A DNA stretch of 24,944 nt from an uncultured Sutterella sp. (GTDB lineage Bacteria > Pseudomonadota > Gammaproteobacteria > Burkholderiales > Burkholderiaceae_F), in contig CAJMEC010000026.1 in assembly GCA_905212345.1 (NCBI GenBank), forward strand, positions 1-24,944, given 5' to 3'. The translations under genes were made by a program, and so were the position numbers. Of the stretch, positions 15,181 through 23,364 are shown piece by piece (within the stretch, counting starts at the first letter, position 1; each line of letters starts with the position of its first letter). Under the pieces are notes generated by a model that saw only the letters and a program-made list of their open reading frames with translations, made no database searches and was not told where the DNA came from.

Positions 15181-16452
15181 TTAGCTGTTTCGACCTTTAA
15201 TGAATCCCGTAAACACTCCCCAACCGATGGGCAGGGATACTTCATCTTGAATACAGAAATCCCCCCGGTGATGTCCCGGATGGTTACAACCGTAGTAGAA
15301 AAAGACTGCCTTACCGCCGTGCTGTTGAACTCGACGAATAAGCATGGTGCAATCTTCACTCCCTACCTTCGCATTCATATCAACCACAGAGTCGACACCC
15401 TCGACAGTGCGAGCAGCCTGCTTAACGGCCTCCACCGCTTCTTCGTCACCTTTGTAGGTCACAGCCTCACCCATGCGGGTTAAGCGGTATCGCACTCCGT
15501 AAGCAGCTGCCATTCCCTTAACCGTCATCTCAACATTGGCAGCCATATAGTCGTTGATTTCCGTGCTTTCACCACGAACTTCCAACTGCATATAGGCATG
15601 AGGCGCCACGATATTGCGACCGACACCAGAAATCAACTTACCGATTTGCACTCGTGTAATGCCTTTACTGTGACCCGGAAGAGACCCTAAAGACATACAC
15701 GTTGCTGCCGCACACATGAGAGCACTTCTGCCGTTTTCCGGAGAACCCGCTGCGGCCTGAATGCCATCGTATTCCAAGTCGAACTTGGTTGTAGCTAAGT
15801 AGCCGTGGTGCGAAACACCAACTTGCCCTAAACGAGCTGAGCAGCCGATGTGAGCCCCGGCAAACCAATCAACATCATCGACGATGCCCTTAGCTGCCAT
15901 CGCTGCCGCACCGCGAACCCCTTCTTCGGCCGGTTGAAACAGAACTTTAACCGTCCCATTCAAGTGTTCTTTGTTATCCGCTAGCCATGCAACTACGCCC
16001 AACCCAACAGCCGTGTGTCCATCGTGGCCACAAGCATGGGAAAAACCAGGGTAGATTGAACGGTAATGACCTTGATTGGCTTCGTGCTTTGGATCATTTG
16101 TTTCTTCAATCGGCAAACAGTCAATATCCACACGAATAGCTGTCACGGGTCCTGGACGCCCCGTTTCCAAAACAGCCATTGCTCCTGTGTAACCGCCAAG
16201 ACGTTTTAAAAATTCAGCAGGTACACCATGCTCTTGAGCACGAGCTTGTGCAGCTTGAACCGTTTCTTCATTTCTACCCATAACCGCTGTTGGCTCAATT
16301 ACCTCTATACCACAGAGTGCTTTAAGTCCCAACTCTTCGATACGCCTTACGATAAAGTACGTTGTTTCAAATTCACACCACCCTTCTTCTGGATGTTCAT
16401 GAAGCCAACGGCGGTCTTTGACCATCTGATCTTTGTAATGATGTTCACTCAT
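15181..16452 (-). CDS. M20-family amidohydrolase, AbgA-like
   Basis: Predicted zinc-dependent cytoplasmic amidohydrolase. It resembles E. coli AbgA, a subunit of p-aminobenzoyl-glutamate hydrolase, along its whole length of 423 residues. Metal-site motifs are HACGHDGH (139-146), QPAEEG (173-178) and HIG (201-203), with RVDIDCLP (107-114) and a late GHHRGDF also present. In the dimerisation domain, the TAAHAGAKPEDG segment of AbgA reads GIQAAAGSPENG (230-241), so the usually conserved histidine is alanine. No AbgB partner is in the window. It starts 14 bases after the DcuC-like gene and is the last gene of the DUF1177 operon. The substrate is unknown; an N-acyl amino acid or small peptide is plausible. 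Confidence 0.82.
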   Translation of the reverse strand: MSEHHYKDQMVKDRRWLHEHPEEGWCEFETTYFIVRRIEELGLKALCGIEVIEPTAVMGRNEETVQAAQARAQEHGVPAEFLKRLGGYTGAMAVLETGRPGPVTAIRVDIDCLPIEETNDPKHEANQGHYRSIYPGFSHACGHDGHTAVGLGVVAWLADNKEHLNGTVKVLFQPAEEGVRGAAAMAAKGIVDDVDWFAGAHIGCSARLGQVGVSHHGYLATTKFDLEYDGIQAAAGSPENGRSALMCAAATCMSLGSLPGHSKGITRVQIGKLISGVGRNIVAPHAYMQLEVRGESTEINDYMAANVEMTVKGMAAAYGVRYRLTRMGEAVTYKGDEEAVEAVKQAARTVEGVDSVVDMNAKVGSEDCTMLIRRVQQHGGKAVFFYYGCNHPGHHRGDFCIQDEVSLPIGWGVFTGFIKGRNS

Positions 16453-16466
16453 TTTCCAAATCCTGT

Positions 16467-17753
16467 CTAAAGTTCAAAGATAAAGCCCAACAAAATCACG
16501 TTGACAATCATTGGGATCGCCATGCGTTTGGATACTTCAAGGGGACTGGCCTTAATCATGCCGGCAACAACCAGTGTTGCACCCGCAATCGGGGAACACA
16601 TACGACCTAAGGCGCCAGACAAAGAGGCAACAACACCAAGATTAGGTACCTTCATGCCGAATTCTGCCGCATAGGGGGTAACCGCCTGATTAAATGCGTG
16701 TCCTGCAGCGTCACCAGACCCCGTTAACACCCCCATAAGGAACGGACCGAAATTGGCAGCCAAGGCGGCGATTTCTTTAGAGTCTTTCAATTGAACGATT
16801 AATGCATCGATCACACCAGCGGCCTGTAAACCACCGGCAAAGCAGCCGGCTGCCACGATAATGCCAAGAATATTGGCATAACCCTTACCCATACCGCCGA
16901 AGAACTCTTTGGTAATTTTTTCCGGATTGGCACGCGTCACAATCAACGTGTAGATCGTACCGTAAATCATTGCTTCGGCCACGCCCATTTTCAGAGCCGG
17001 AACACAGGTCGCCCCAAGCATCAAAATTACGATCGGAAGAATCGGTGCGATCGCATAGAGAATATTGACGCGATCGGGCAATTCACCGCGAGAGTCGCTA
17101 GCCACTTCAAACACTTCATCATTTTGTTCTTCCGTGCGTTTCTTAAAATCACGGAAAACAAAAATCATAGCCGTTACCATGATGATGTTTAAAGCACAAA
17201 GAGTGAGGATTTTCGGTGCAAATTGAACGATAAGATCCATCACTTCCATGTTGGAAATCTTTGCCACCCAAACATTGTGACTCGATCCAGGCGATAAAGC
17301 GGAAGGAATAATGGAGCCAATAATGGCTGCACCGGCAATGGCAGGCTTAAAGCCTGCTCTTACCATCAAAGGAATCATGGTAGGACCTAATGCAGCTGCA
17401 CAACCCGCGGCTGACGGAATAGCGATAGCAACACAAGAGGCAATAAGCATGCAAAACGGCAATAAGAAAAAGCCTAACTTTCTTAAAGGCTTAACCAATA
17501 AAGCCACGAAATGCACGTCGCAACGAGTCATTGATACAACCGCCGCAAAACCCAACGAGGAGCAAATAGCCAAAATCATGGATGCGTTGGTCATATTTTT
17601 CATCATGTTTGCAAGCGCAATATGCGGAGCAAAACTGATGATACCCATAGCAAGACCGGCCGTAATGAGGACTAGCCGAGTCTCATAGCGTTTGAGCAAT
17701 GCTGCAACCGTCAAAATAACAATAACGGTCGCCCCAATCATTGAGAATGTCAT
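16467..17753 (-). CDS. DcuC-like C4-dicarboxylate / organic-acid membrane carrier
   Basis: Inner-membrane carrier of 428 residues with about twelve hydrophobic segments and the glycine-, alanine- and proline-rich helical hairpins of the DcuC / ion-transporter group (for example GSIIPSALSPGSSHNVW and LTGSGDAAGHAFNQAVTPYA). E. coli DcuC carries C4-dicarboxylates such as succinate under anaerobic conditions. The actual substrate here may differ, given the operon. Its ATG overlaps the DUF1177 stop codon (ATGA), and the amidohydrolase follows 14 bases later, so the three proteins are very likely made together. Transport of the substrate or product of the neighbouring enzymes is the simplest inference. 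Confidence 0.78.
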   Translation of the reverse strand: MTFSMIGATVIVILTVAALLKRYETRLVLITAGLAMGIISFAPHIALANMMKNMTNASMILAICSSLGFAAVVSMTRCDVHFVALLVKPLRKLGFFLLPFCMLIASCVAIAIPSAAGCAAALGPTMIPLMVRAGFKPAIAGAAIIGSIIPSALSPGSSHNVWVAKISNMEVMDLIVQFAPKILTLCALNIIMVTAMIFVFRDFKKRTEEQNDEVFEVASDSRGELPDRVNILYAIAPILPIVILMLGATCVPALKMGVAEAMIYGTIYTLIVTRANPEKITKEFFGGMGKGYANILGIIVAAGCFAGGLQAAGVIDALIVQLKDSKEIAALAANFGPFLMGVLTGSGDAAGHAFNQAVTPYAAEFGMKVPNLGVVASLSGALGRMCSPIAGATLVVAGMIKASPLEVSKRMAIPMIVNVILLGFIFEL

Positions 17754-18688
17754 GAGCGCTCTCCAAAAGTTTGAAATTGTTTCAGCGAACCGTACATTGA
17801 AACTAATCGCTGATACTCTTCAGAGTCATAAAACAGACTCTGATCGGGACCGTAGACCTTTGCTACCTCGATCAAAAATCTTACAGTGTCATCGATATCG
17901 CATAGATGCGTTGCTCCTGTGGCACAACCAGGAACTTGCGTTTGTGTTGTAATGGCCACACCAACACAAGGTGAAGAGGTTGCAACACTGGGCTGCAAAA
18001 TGGAATTTAAATGGTAAATACCGTTGCCATATGGTGTAATGTCTTGTTGCGTAAGCGGCAGTACAACCGGCAAGCGCCCCGTAGCGATTTCCATCAAAGA
18101 AAGAAGCTTTTCACTTGTACGTAAAATGTAACCTTCCTTAACCGTAGGTGTCAGTGCAAAACCGCTTATGTTAACGATGCGATTGCCCTTGGTCGTATCT
18201 ACACAAAGAATGCCATCCATTGCTTCATCAACTTCAACGGTATTGCATTCTTGGCTTGTCACAGGCGAATCCATAAAAGGCACAGGATCATGAGGACGAG
18301 TCGGTGCGTGCGGACAAATGTGTGTTGTGATAATCACGTCACATTCAAGTACGTCTTTTCTGGCATGCATTTGAGCCAACTTTGCAGCCGCTGACATGGC
18401 TGCCAATGCTCCATCGCCATCACTAGTAAAACCGATGCGCTCAGGTCTTGCCCCCAGTCCACCGAGTCGTCCGACAATTCCTAGCGTGGGAAAATCTCCA
18501 CCCGAGGATTTTCCTCGAGAGCCAGGGATTAAAACTTTGACAAAATCTGTTGAACCTTTCTCTCCGGTCAGCGTTTTAACCTGAATATTTTCCGCTCCGT
18601 ATGAGCGAAGATAGTCGGCAACTGTCTGCCCATTTACCGCAGGATCATCCAATAAATCCTGAAGTTCAATAATGTGTTTCATACTCAT
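17750..18688 (-). CDS. DUF1177 family protein, function unknown
   Basis: I recognise the DUF1177 family, which has no established function. The protein has 312 residues, is soluble and has no signal peptide. Conserved-looking polar motifs that could bind a metal or substrate are TSDGDG (88-93), THICPHAPTRPHDP (122-135), CVDTTKGNR (162-170) and PGCATGATHLCDIDD (253-267). The richness in His, Asp and Cys in these motifs is compatible with a hydrolase, but that is inference. It is the first gene of a three-gene unit with the DcuC-like carrier and the AbgA-like amidohydrolase. GGAG lies eight bases before the ATG, and a LysR-type regulator is divergent upstream. Confidence 0.8.
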   Translation of the reverse strand: MSMKHIIELQDLLDDPAVNGQTVADYLRSYGAENIQVKTLTGEKGSTDFVKVLIPGSRGKSSGGDFPTLGIVGRLGGLGARPERIGFTSDGDGALAAMSAAAKLAQMHARKDVLECDVIITTHICPHAPTRPHDPVPFMDSPVTSQECNTVEVDEAMDGILCVDTTKGNRIVNISGFALTPTVKEGYILRTSEKLLSLMEIATGRLPVVLPLTQQDITPYGNGIYHLNSILQPSVATSSPCVGVAITTQTQVPGCATGATHLCDIDDTVRFLIEVAKVYGPDQSLFYDSEEYQRLVSMYGSLKQFQTFGERS

Positions 18689-18763
18689 TGGCTTATCTCC
18701 ATCTTTTTATAGTCATTGTCTTTATTAATCTTTAGACTCGCCAATTACATTCTTGACTGTATT

Positions 18764-18792
18764 ATTATTTATTCCACCTAGGAATAAATAAT
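18764..18792. promoter_or_regulatory. 29-bp palindrome in the lysR / DUF1177 intergenic region
   Basis: Perfect 12-bp arms ATTATTTATTCC (18764-18775) and GGAATAAATAAT (18781-18792) flank ACCTA. It contains a T-N11-A arrangement of the LysR type. It ends 11 bases before the lysR start and lies 76 bases before the divergent DUF1177 start, the usual place for a site where the regulator represses itself and activates the operon. Confidence 0.65.
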
Positions 18793-18803
18793 CGCAAAGA
18801 AAT

Positions 18804-19751
18804 ATGTCCTTACTTCATAATGATCTCGATGTTTTTTTAACACTGTGTGATACCCGTAGTTTTTCACTGGCCGCTCAAAAATTAGCCTTGACGCAGTCAG
18901 CAATCACAAAAAAGATTCAGAGACTTGAAAACAATCTCGGTGTGGATCTCTTTGATAGAAGTAAAAGACCGATCGATCTGACAAAAGAAGGGGCCGTTTT
19001 GATGCATCAAGCAAAGCTTGCCCGTGAAGCTTTGGAGAGAACGGCCGGCGAAATTCGAGAAGGTGCTTTCTTACGACCGGAATTTCGGGTTGGAACCATT
19101 GAAAGCCTGGCGAAGTGTTTTTTGCCGTCCTTCATTGCGAATGTCAGACAAGAAGCCTCCCGTGTTTTAGCCGTCACAGGCACTTCCCAAACACTCATCA
19201 GTGCACTACAGCATCGAGAAATTGATTTTGCTTTTGTAAGCGATCTTTTTTCTGAAATGCAGGGCTTAACGCGACTTAAAGTTTTTGAGGAACGCTCTGT
19301 ATTATTGATGCCAGCCAAATTTGCAGCCGGTCATTCCAAAAAATGGACTTGGGATGAAATTCAACTTTGCGGTCTTCCCTATTTGCAATACTTTCGTGAT
19401 GGTGGCGCAGGACGCCTGAATGACACCTATATCAGTCTGCTGCACTTGGATATCCCGGCTCGAATTGAAGTCGATTCCACCAGTACTATGCTTTCGCTCG
19501 TCGCTAATGGTATTGGCTGGACCATTACGAGAGCGTTAGCCATTTTGCAAAACCCTGAAAAAGCAAAAGACGTTATCGTGTTACCGTTGCCTGCACCGGA
19601 GCTCTCTCGCCCACTTTATTTGGTCGCCCGCCCCGATGAATCTCAACGTCTGATATCCCGGGTTGGAGAAGTCTCTCGAGAGATCTTTAATAACGAAATT
19701 ACACCTGAACTCAAAAAGATCGCTCCGTGGCTTCTCAAACCCAAAAAGTGA
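18804..19751 (+). CDS. LysR-family transcriptional regulator
   Basis: DNA-binding regulator of 315 residues. The N-terminal winged HTH (residues 3-62) has the family pattern FLTLCDTRSFSLAAQKLALTQ then ITKKIQRLENNLGVDLFDR. The rest is the two-lobed inducer-binding domain (about 90-300), whose ligand cannot be deduced. It is divergent from the DUF1177 operon with a strong palindrome between, so it most likely controls that operon and itself in response to the substrate. It runs convergently into gmhA, with 25 bases between the stop codons. The Shine-Dalgarno is weak. Confidence 0.88.
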   Translation: MSLLHNDLDVFLTLCDTRSFSLAAQKLALTQSAITKKIQRLENNLGVDLFDRSKRPIDLTKEGAVLMHQAKLAREALERTAGEIREGAFLRPEFRVGTIESLAKCFLPSFIANVRQEASRVLAVTGTSQTLISALQHREIDFAFVSDLFSEMQGLTRLKVFEERSVLLMPAKFAAGHSKKWTWDEIQLCGLPYLQYFRDGGAGRLNDTYISLLHLDIPARIEVDSTSTMLSLVANGIGWTITRALAILQNPEKAKDVIVLPLPAPELSRPLYLVARPDESQRLISRVGEVSREIFNNEITPELKKIAPWLLKPKK

Positions 19752-19776
19752 CCAACACAAAAACAAAAGGTTCAGA

Positions 19777-20367
19777 TTAGATATAGTTCTGTGGAGCTAA
19801 TTGACGCTCGACCAACTCAATCATGATATGAATCGTCTTGATATGCAATTCCTGTACACGGTCAGCCCAACGGCCTGCCGGCGTCACAATGGCTACATCC
19901 GCCCTCTGAGCTAAAGGACTATCAACCTTGCCTGTTAAACCGATCACTTTCATTCCTTTTTCGTGAGCCGCCTCAACGGCATCAAGAACGTTGCCGCTTG
20001 TACCGGAAGTAGTGATGGCTAAAAGCACATCTCCTTTTTGCCCCACTGCCTGAACATAGCGGGAAAAAACAGCATGATAGCCGTAGTCGTTTCCCACACA
20101 GCTCATATGAGACGGATCTGAGATGGCTATGGCAGCATAACCCGGACGATCACTTCTAAAACGTCCGGTCATTTCTTCGGCAAAATGCATAGCATCACAC
20201 AAGGAACCGCCGTTGCCGCAGGACAAAATTTTCCCGCCGTTACGGATCGCCTCAACCATTAATTCGGAGGCGCGAACAATGGCCTCTTGAGTCTGATCGG
20301 CTTCAATTAAAGCATCTAACGCAGACCGCGCCTCTAAAAGTGCCGCTTTGACATGTTCTTTAGCCAT
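19777..20367 (-). CDS. gmhA: Phosphoheptose isomerase (SIS domain)
   Basis: Converts sedoheptulose 7-phosphate to D-glycero-D-manno-heptose 7-phosphate, the first step towards LPS core heptose. The start at 20367 (MAKEHVKAALL) has GAGG nearby and gives 196 residues (192 in E. coli). Position for position with E. coli GmhA, E65, D94, T120, S121, S124, Q172 and H180 are all present, in HFAEEMTGR, VGNDYG, TTSGTS and RVQELHIKTIH. One change is SLCDAM where E. coli has SHCDAM. Some proteins with this look are DiaA-type DnaA regulators, but the full active site favours GmhA. It lies 25 bases after recR as the last gene of the dnaX group. Confidence 0.85.
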   Translation of the reverse strand: MAKEHVKAALLEARSALDALIEADQTQEAIVRASELMVEAIRNGGKILSCGNGGSLCDAMHFAEEMTGRFRSDRPGYAAIAISDPSHMSCVGNDYGYHAVFSRYVQAVGQKGDVLLAITTSGTSGNVLDAVEAAHEKGMKVIGLTGKVDSPLAQRADVAIVTPAGRWADRVQELHIKTIHIMIELVERQLAPQNYI

Positions 20368-20392
20368 AATCTCTATCCTCTTTGCCTCATTT

Positions 20393-20995
20393 TTACCGAC
20401 GGCCAAAAATAGCTCCGGCAATGGTGTTAGCATCCGTGTACTCCAGCTCAACTCCTGCCGGAATGCCTCTGGCCAAGCGAGTAACCCGTATTTGGGGAGC
20501 AACTGAAGCCATCGCTTTGGCGATAAAGTGCGCCGTAGCATCCCCTTCTGGTGTAAAGGGTGTCGCTATGAGTACCTCTCGTACGAGTTTATCTTTTTTT
20601 ACGCGCTCGAGAAGCTTTTGCATATTGATGTCCTCTGCTCCGACGCCTTTTACAGGAGAAATTAGGCCCATCAGAACAAAGTAAAGTCCCCGGTACGCCA
20701 TGGTTTCTTCAATCACTCGCTGATCTGCCGGCGTCTCTACAATGCAAATCTTCGTGCGATCCCGAGACTCATTCGCGCAAATAGGACAAACCGCCTCATC
20801 GGTCAATGTGTTGCAGAGTTCACAGTGCTTGACGGTTTTAACAGCTCGTTCAAGCGTTTTTAAAAGTTTCACCACTTGTCGTCTGTCATCCGACAGAAGT
20901 TGTTCGGCGATACGGGAAGCCGAACGCGGCCCCAAACCGGGCAGGCGCTTGAGCGCGTCCACAAGGTCATCCAATGTGGGACTTAGCGTTGGCAT
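20393..20995 (-). CDS. recR: Recombination protein RecR
   Basis: Works with RecO and RecF to load RecA on gapped DNA. It has 200 residues, as usual. A helix-hairpin-helix (LPGLGPRSASRIA, 18-30) is followed by a four-cysteine zinc finger (C58, C61, C70, C73). Then comes a Toprim domain from about residue 81 (ICIVETPAD, TPFTPEGDATA) and the C-terminal TRLARGIPAGVELEY. It follows ybaB by nine bases, the classical dnaX-ybaB-recR order. Confidence 0.97.
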   Translation of the reverse strand: MPTLSPTLDDLVDALKRLPGLGPRSASRIAEQLLSDDRRQVVKLLKTLERAVKTVKHCELCNTLTDEAVCPICANESRDRTKICIVETPADQRVIEETMAYRGLYFVLMGLISPVKGVGAEDINMQKLLERVKKDKLVREVLIATPFTPEGDATAHFIAKAMASVAPQIRVTRLARGIPAGVELEYTDANTIAGAIFGRR

Positions 20996-21004
20996 TATTA
21001 ATCC

Positions 21005-21322
21005 TTAGAAAGACATTCCCGGAGGAAGGGGCATGCCGGCTGTTGCCGCTGCCATTTTTTCCTTGGTGATTTTTTCAATCTGATCCAAACAATCTTTTGT
21101 AGCCATGAAGATTAAATCTTCAACCATGTCCACGTCTTCTTGCAATAAACTCGGATCCACCTTTACAGACTTCAGCGCGTGCTTGCAGGTCATCGTCACC
21201 TGAACGAGATTGCCGCTTGCGCTGCCTGTCACTTCAAGGTGCTCAAGTTCATGCTGCAAACGCTTGATATTTTCCTGTACTCGTGCAGCTTGTTTTAAAA
21301 GCGCTCCCATGTTTCCACGCAT
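21005..21322 (-). CDS. ybaB: YbaB/EbfC nucleoid-associated protein
   Basis: Small dimeric DNA-binding protein of the YbaB/EbfC family, coating the nucleoid. The start at 21322 (MRGNMGALLKQAARVQENI) has AAAGGAAAG upstream and gives 105 residues (109 in E. coli). Its helix-strand-helix layout, the central VTMTCKHALKSVKVDPSLL and the C-terminal GMPLPPGM are family features. A longer reading from 21346 merely adds lysines. It lies 28 bases after dnaX and nine before recR. Confidence 0.95.
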   Translation of the reverse strand: MRGNMGALLKQAARVQENIKRLQHELEHLEVTGSASGNLVQVTMTCKHALKSVKVDPSLLQEDVDMVEDLIFMATKDCLDQIEKITKEKMAAATAGMPLPPGMSF

Positions 21323-21350
21323 AATCTTTCCTTTCTTTTTTATCAATAGG

Positions 21351-23357
21351 TTAAGAAACTTTCTTTTTTACCGACATCGGATCAATGCGAGCGTTAAAAC
21401 GCCGCATGATTGTTCTCGCTAACGGCGTCTGCTTAAGCGCTTCAATCGCTTCCTTGCGCTCGGCCTCGTCGGTTATTGTGACAAATTTATTTTTTTTACG
21501 CTCAGCCTCTTGAGCTTTTTTCTGCTCTTTTTTCAACCTGGCCCGCTCCTGACTGATAGTGCGTGAGCGCGGCGTTTCCAACTCAAACTCAAAACGCATT
21601 CGGCGACCAAAAAGCGGATCGACAATTCGCTGAACCGAAAGCATCGCTTTTTGGTTTTTCAACCGGTTCTCATAAAGCGGATCTATACGCAGCTTAATCA
21701 GATCGCCTTCTATCGAAACACACTCACTGCGCTCCAAAATATCCTTGGCATAGGTTGCCGGATAGGTATAGCGAAGTTTCTCGTACCAAAGCTTGCCGAC
21801 TTCAGTAAATTCGGGAATCTGATCATAATCCTCGGCGTAATCATACTGATCGGCAAAAGACTCGTCCTCAGCGGTTTGCGCATCCGCCACAGAAGGTTCT
21901 ATGGAAGTTGATTCGTAGCCGTAGTCTTCAATCGAAGGCTCCATCTGAGAAGCATACTCATCGTAGTCGTCCACAAACGGAGGATCGTCTTCCTCTATGA
22001 CGCTTGACTCCGTGGCTGTTTTCTCTTCTTTTGGCGGAGGAGTCGGCTCGGGGCGACTACTCCGGTCAGACTCCCCCAGGGATGCTTCCTCCCACGGGGC
22101 TGGCTCTGCGTCAACTTTTTTTTCAGTCTCAGGAGCGATCTTTTGCTCCTGAGGTGGCGCTGACGGTTGTGATGGCGGCATCTGAGCCGCACTTTGTTCA
22201 GTCTCCTTTGCGCTTTGGGGCTTAAACCGTTCAGGTAATTTGACCTGCACTGTGCCTGCCGGTTTAAAGGCAAGCATTCGCAACAGCGCCATGGTGAACC
22301 CGGCATACTCATCGGGCGCCAAATTCATATCTGCCCTGGCATTTAAGGCAATTTGATAATAGAGCTGAACTTCTTGTGGCGTGAAGGTTCGAGCTAACGT
22401 CAAAATCGCCTCCCGATCCATGTCATCGGTTGCGATGCTCGCCACATCAAATTGAGCCAAAGCAATTTTGTGCAAAATGGAGGCCAAGTCTCGGATTGCC
22501 TGGCTAAACGAGAGACTGCGCATGGACATCTGCTCGGCTACTTGCATCATCTCATGGGCTTTTCCTTCAGCCAAATAACCCAAAAGCTTAATGAGCACGT
22601 CGCTGTCCATCATGCCGAGCATTTCCCGCACACTCTCGAGAGTAATCGGTTTATCACCCGCAAAAGCGATGGCTTGATCAAGCAGACTTAAACCGTCACG
22701 CATGGAGCCTCGGGCTCCCACACCTAAAAGCTTCAAAGCGGCGGGTTCGGCCTGAATATTTTCTTGCTTCAGAATGTGTGCCATATGTTCAGCAACAGTC
22801 TGCGGCGAAACATTCTTCAAATTAAACTGCAAGCAGCGTGACAGAACTGTAACCGGTACTTTCTGAGGATCGGTCGTTGCCAAAATAAATTTCACATATT
22901 CCGGCGGCTCTTCAAGTGTTTTCAACATGGCGTTGAAAGCGTGGGAAGTGAGCTGATGCACTTCGTCGATCATGTAGACTTTGTAACGGGCATTGGTGGG
23001 CGCGTACATCGCCTGCTCAAGCAACGCGGTCATCTCTTCGACCGAGCGGTTGCTGGCCGCGTCCATTTCAATGTAGTCAACAAAGCGGCCTTCATCAATG
23101 GCTCGGCACGCTTCACAAACTCCACAGGGATGGTCCGTCACCCCGCCTTTACCGTCCGGTCCCACGCAATTGAGGCTTTTAGCCAAGATACGCGAAAGCG
23201 TTGTCTTGCCGACACCACGAGTGCCGGTAAACAGGTAAGCATGATGAAGTCTATTTTCACGCAAAGCGTGTGTGAGCGCTTGAACCACCGGTTCTTGTCC
23301 CACCACACTTTCAAAATCATGAGGACGCCATTTACGGGCCAAAACCTGAGAAGCCAT
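21351..23357 (-). CDS. dnaX: DNA polymerase III subunits tau and (predicted) gamma
   Basis: Clamp-loader ATPase of the replicative polymerase. The start at 23357 (MASQVLARKWRPHDF) fits the family and gives 668 residues (tau of E. coli is 643). Domain I has Walker A GTRGVGKT (45-52), a zinc site (C64, C78, C81, C84), the Walker B region MIDEVHQL (129-136) and an SRC motif (173-175). Domains II and III run to about 365. A proline- and acid-rich linker follows, then the tau-specific region that contacts polymerase and helicase (about 510-640). The linker contains an A8 run where a -1 shift would stop after one codon, giving a 415-residue product like the 431-residue E. coli gamma. It starts seven bases after the GNAT gene. 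Confidence 0.97.
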   Translation of the reverse strand: MASQVLARKWRPHDFESVVGQEPVVQALTHALRENRLHHAYLFTGTRGVGKTTLSRILAKSLNCVGPDGKGGVTDHPCGVCEACRAIDEGRFVDYIEMDAASNRSVEEMTALLEQAMYAPTNARYKVYMIDEVHQLTSHAFNAMLKTLEEPPEYVKFILATTDPQKVPVTVLSRCLQFNLKNVSPQTVAEHMAHILKQENIQAEPAALKLLGVGARGSMRDGLSLLDQAIAFAGDKPITLESVREMLGMMDSDVLIKLLGYLAEGKAHEMMQVAEQMSMRSLSFSQAIRDLASILHKIALAQFDVASIATDDMDREAILTLARTFTPQEVQLYYQIALNARADMNLAPDEYAGFTMALLRMLAFKPAGTVQVKLPERFKPQSAKETEQSAAQMPPSQPSAPPQEQKIAPETEKKVDAEPAPWEEASLGESDRSSRPEPTPPPKEEKTATESSVIEEDDPPFVDDYDEYASQMEPSIEDYGYESTSIEPSVADAQTAEDESFADQYDYAEDYDQIPEFTEVGKLWYEKLRYTYPATYAKDILERSECVSIEGDLIKLRIDPLYENRLKNQKAMLSVQRIVDPLFGRRMRFEFELETPRSRTISQERARLKKEQKKAQEAERKKNKFVTITDEAERKEAIEALKQTPLARTIMRRFNARIDPMSVKKKVS
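22074..22153 (-). promoter_or_regulatory. Predicted programmed -1 frameshift (or slippage) site in dnaX
   Basis: On the minus strand codons GAA AAA AAA GTT (residues 412-415) hold eight consecutive A (22123-22116), with the slippery phase A-AAA-AAA. After a -1 shift the next codons are AGT and TGA (22113-22111). Upstream is a perfect 9-bp stem (CTCAGGAGC with GCTCCTGAG, 22153-22128) that also contains an AGGAG Shine-Dalgarno-like stimulator. Downstream is a GC-rich stem-loop (CCCCGTGGGA with TCCCTGGGG, 22099-22074), 16 bases after the slip site. Ribosomal frameshifting as in E. coli and transcriptional slippage as in Thermus are both possible. Confidence 0.75.
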
Positions 23358-23364
23358 AATCAAC

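Noticed and set aside
20368..20541. N-terminal extension of GmhA
   Set aside because: It lies inside recR in another frame and is not GmhA-like; the ATG at 20367 has a Shine-Dalgarno and E. coli numbering then matches exactly.
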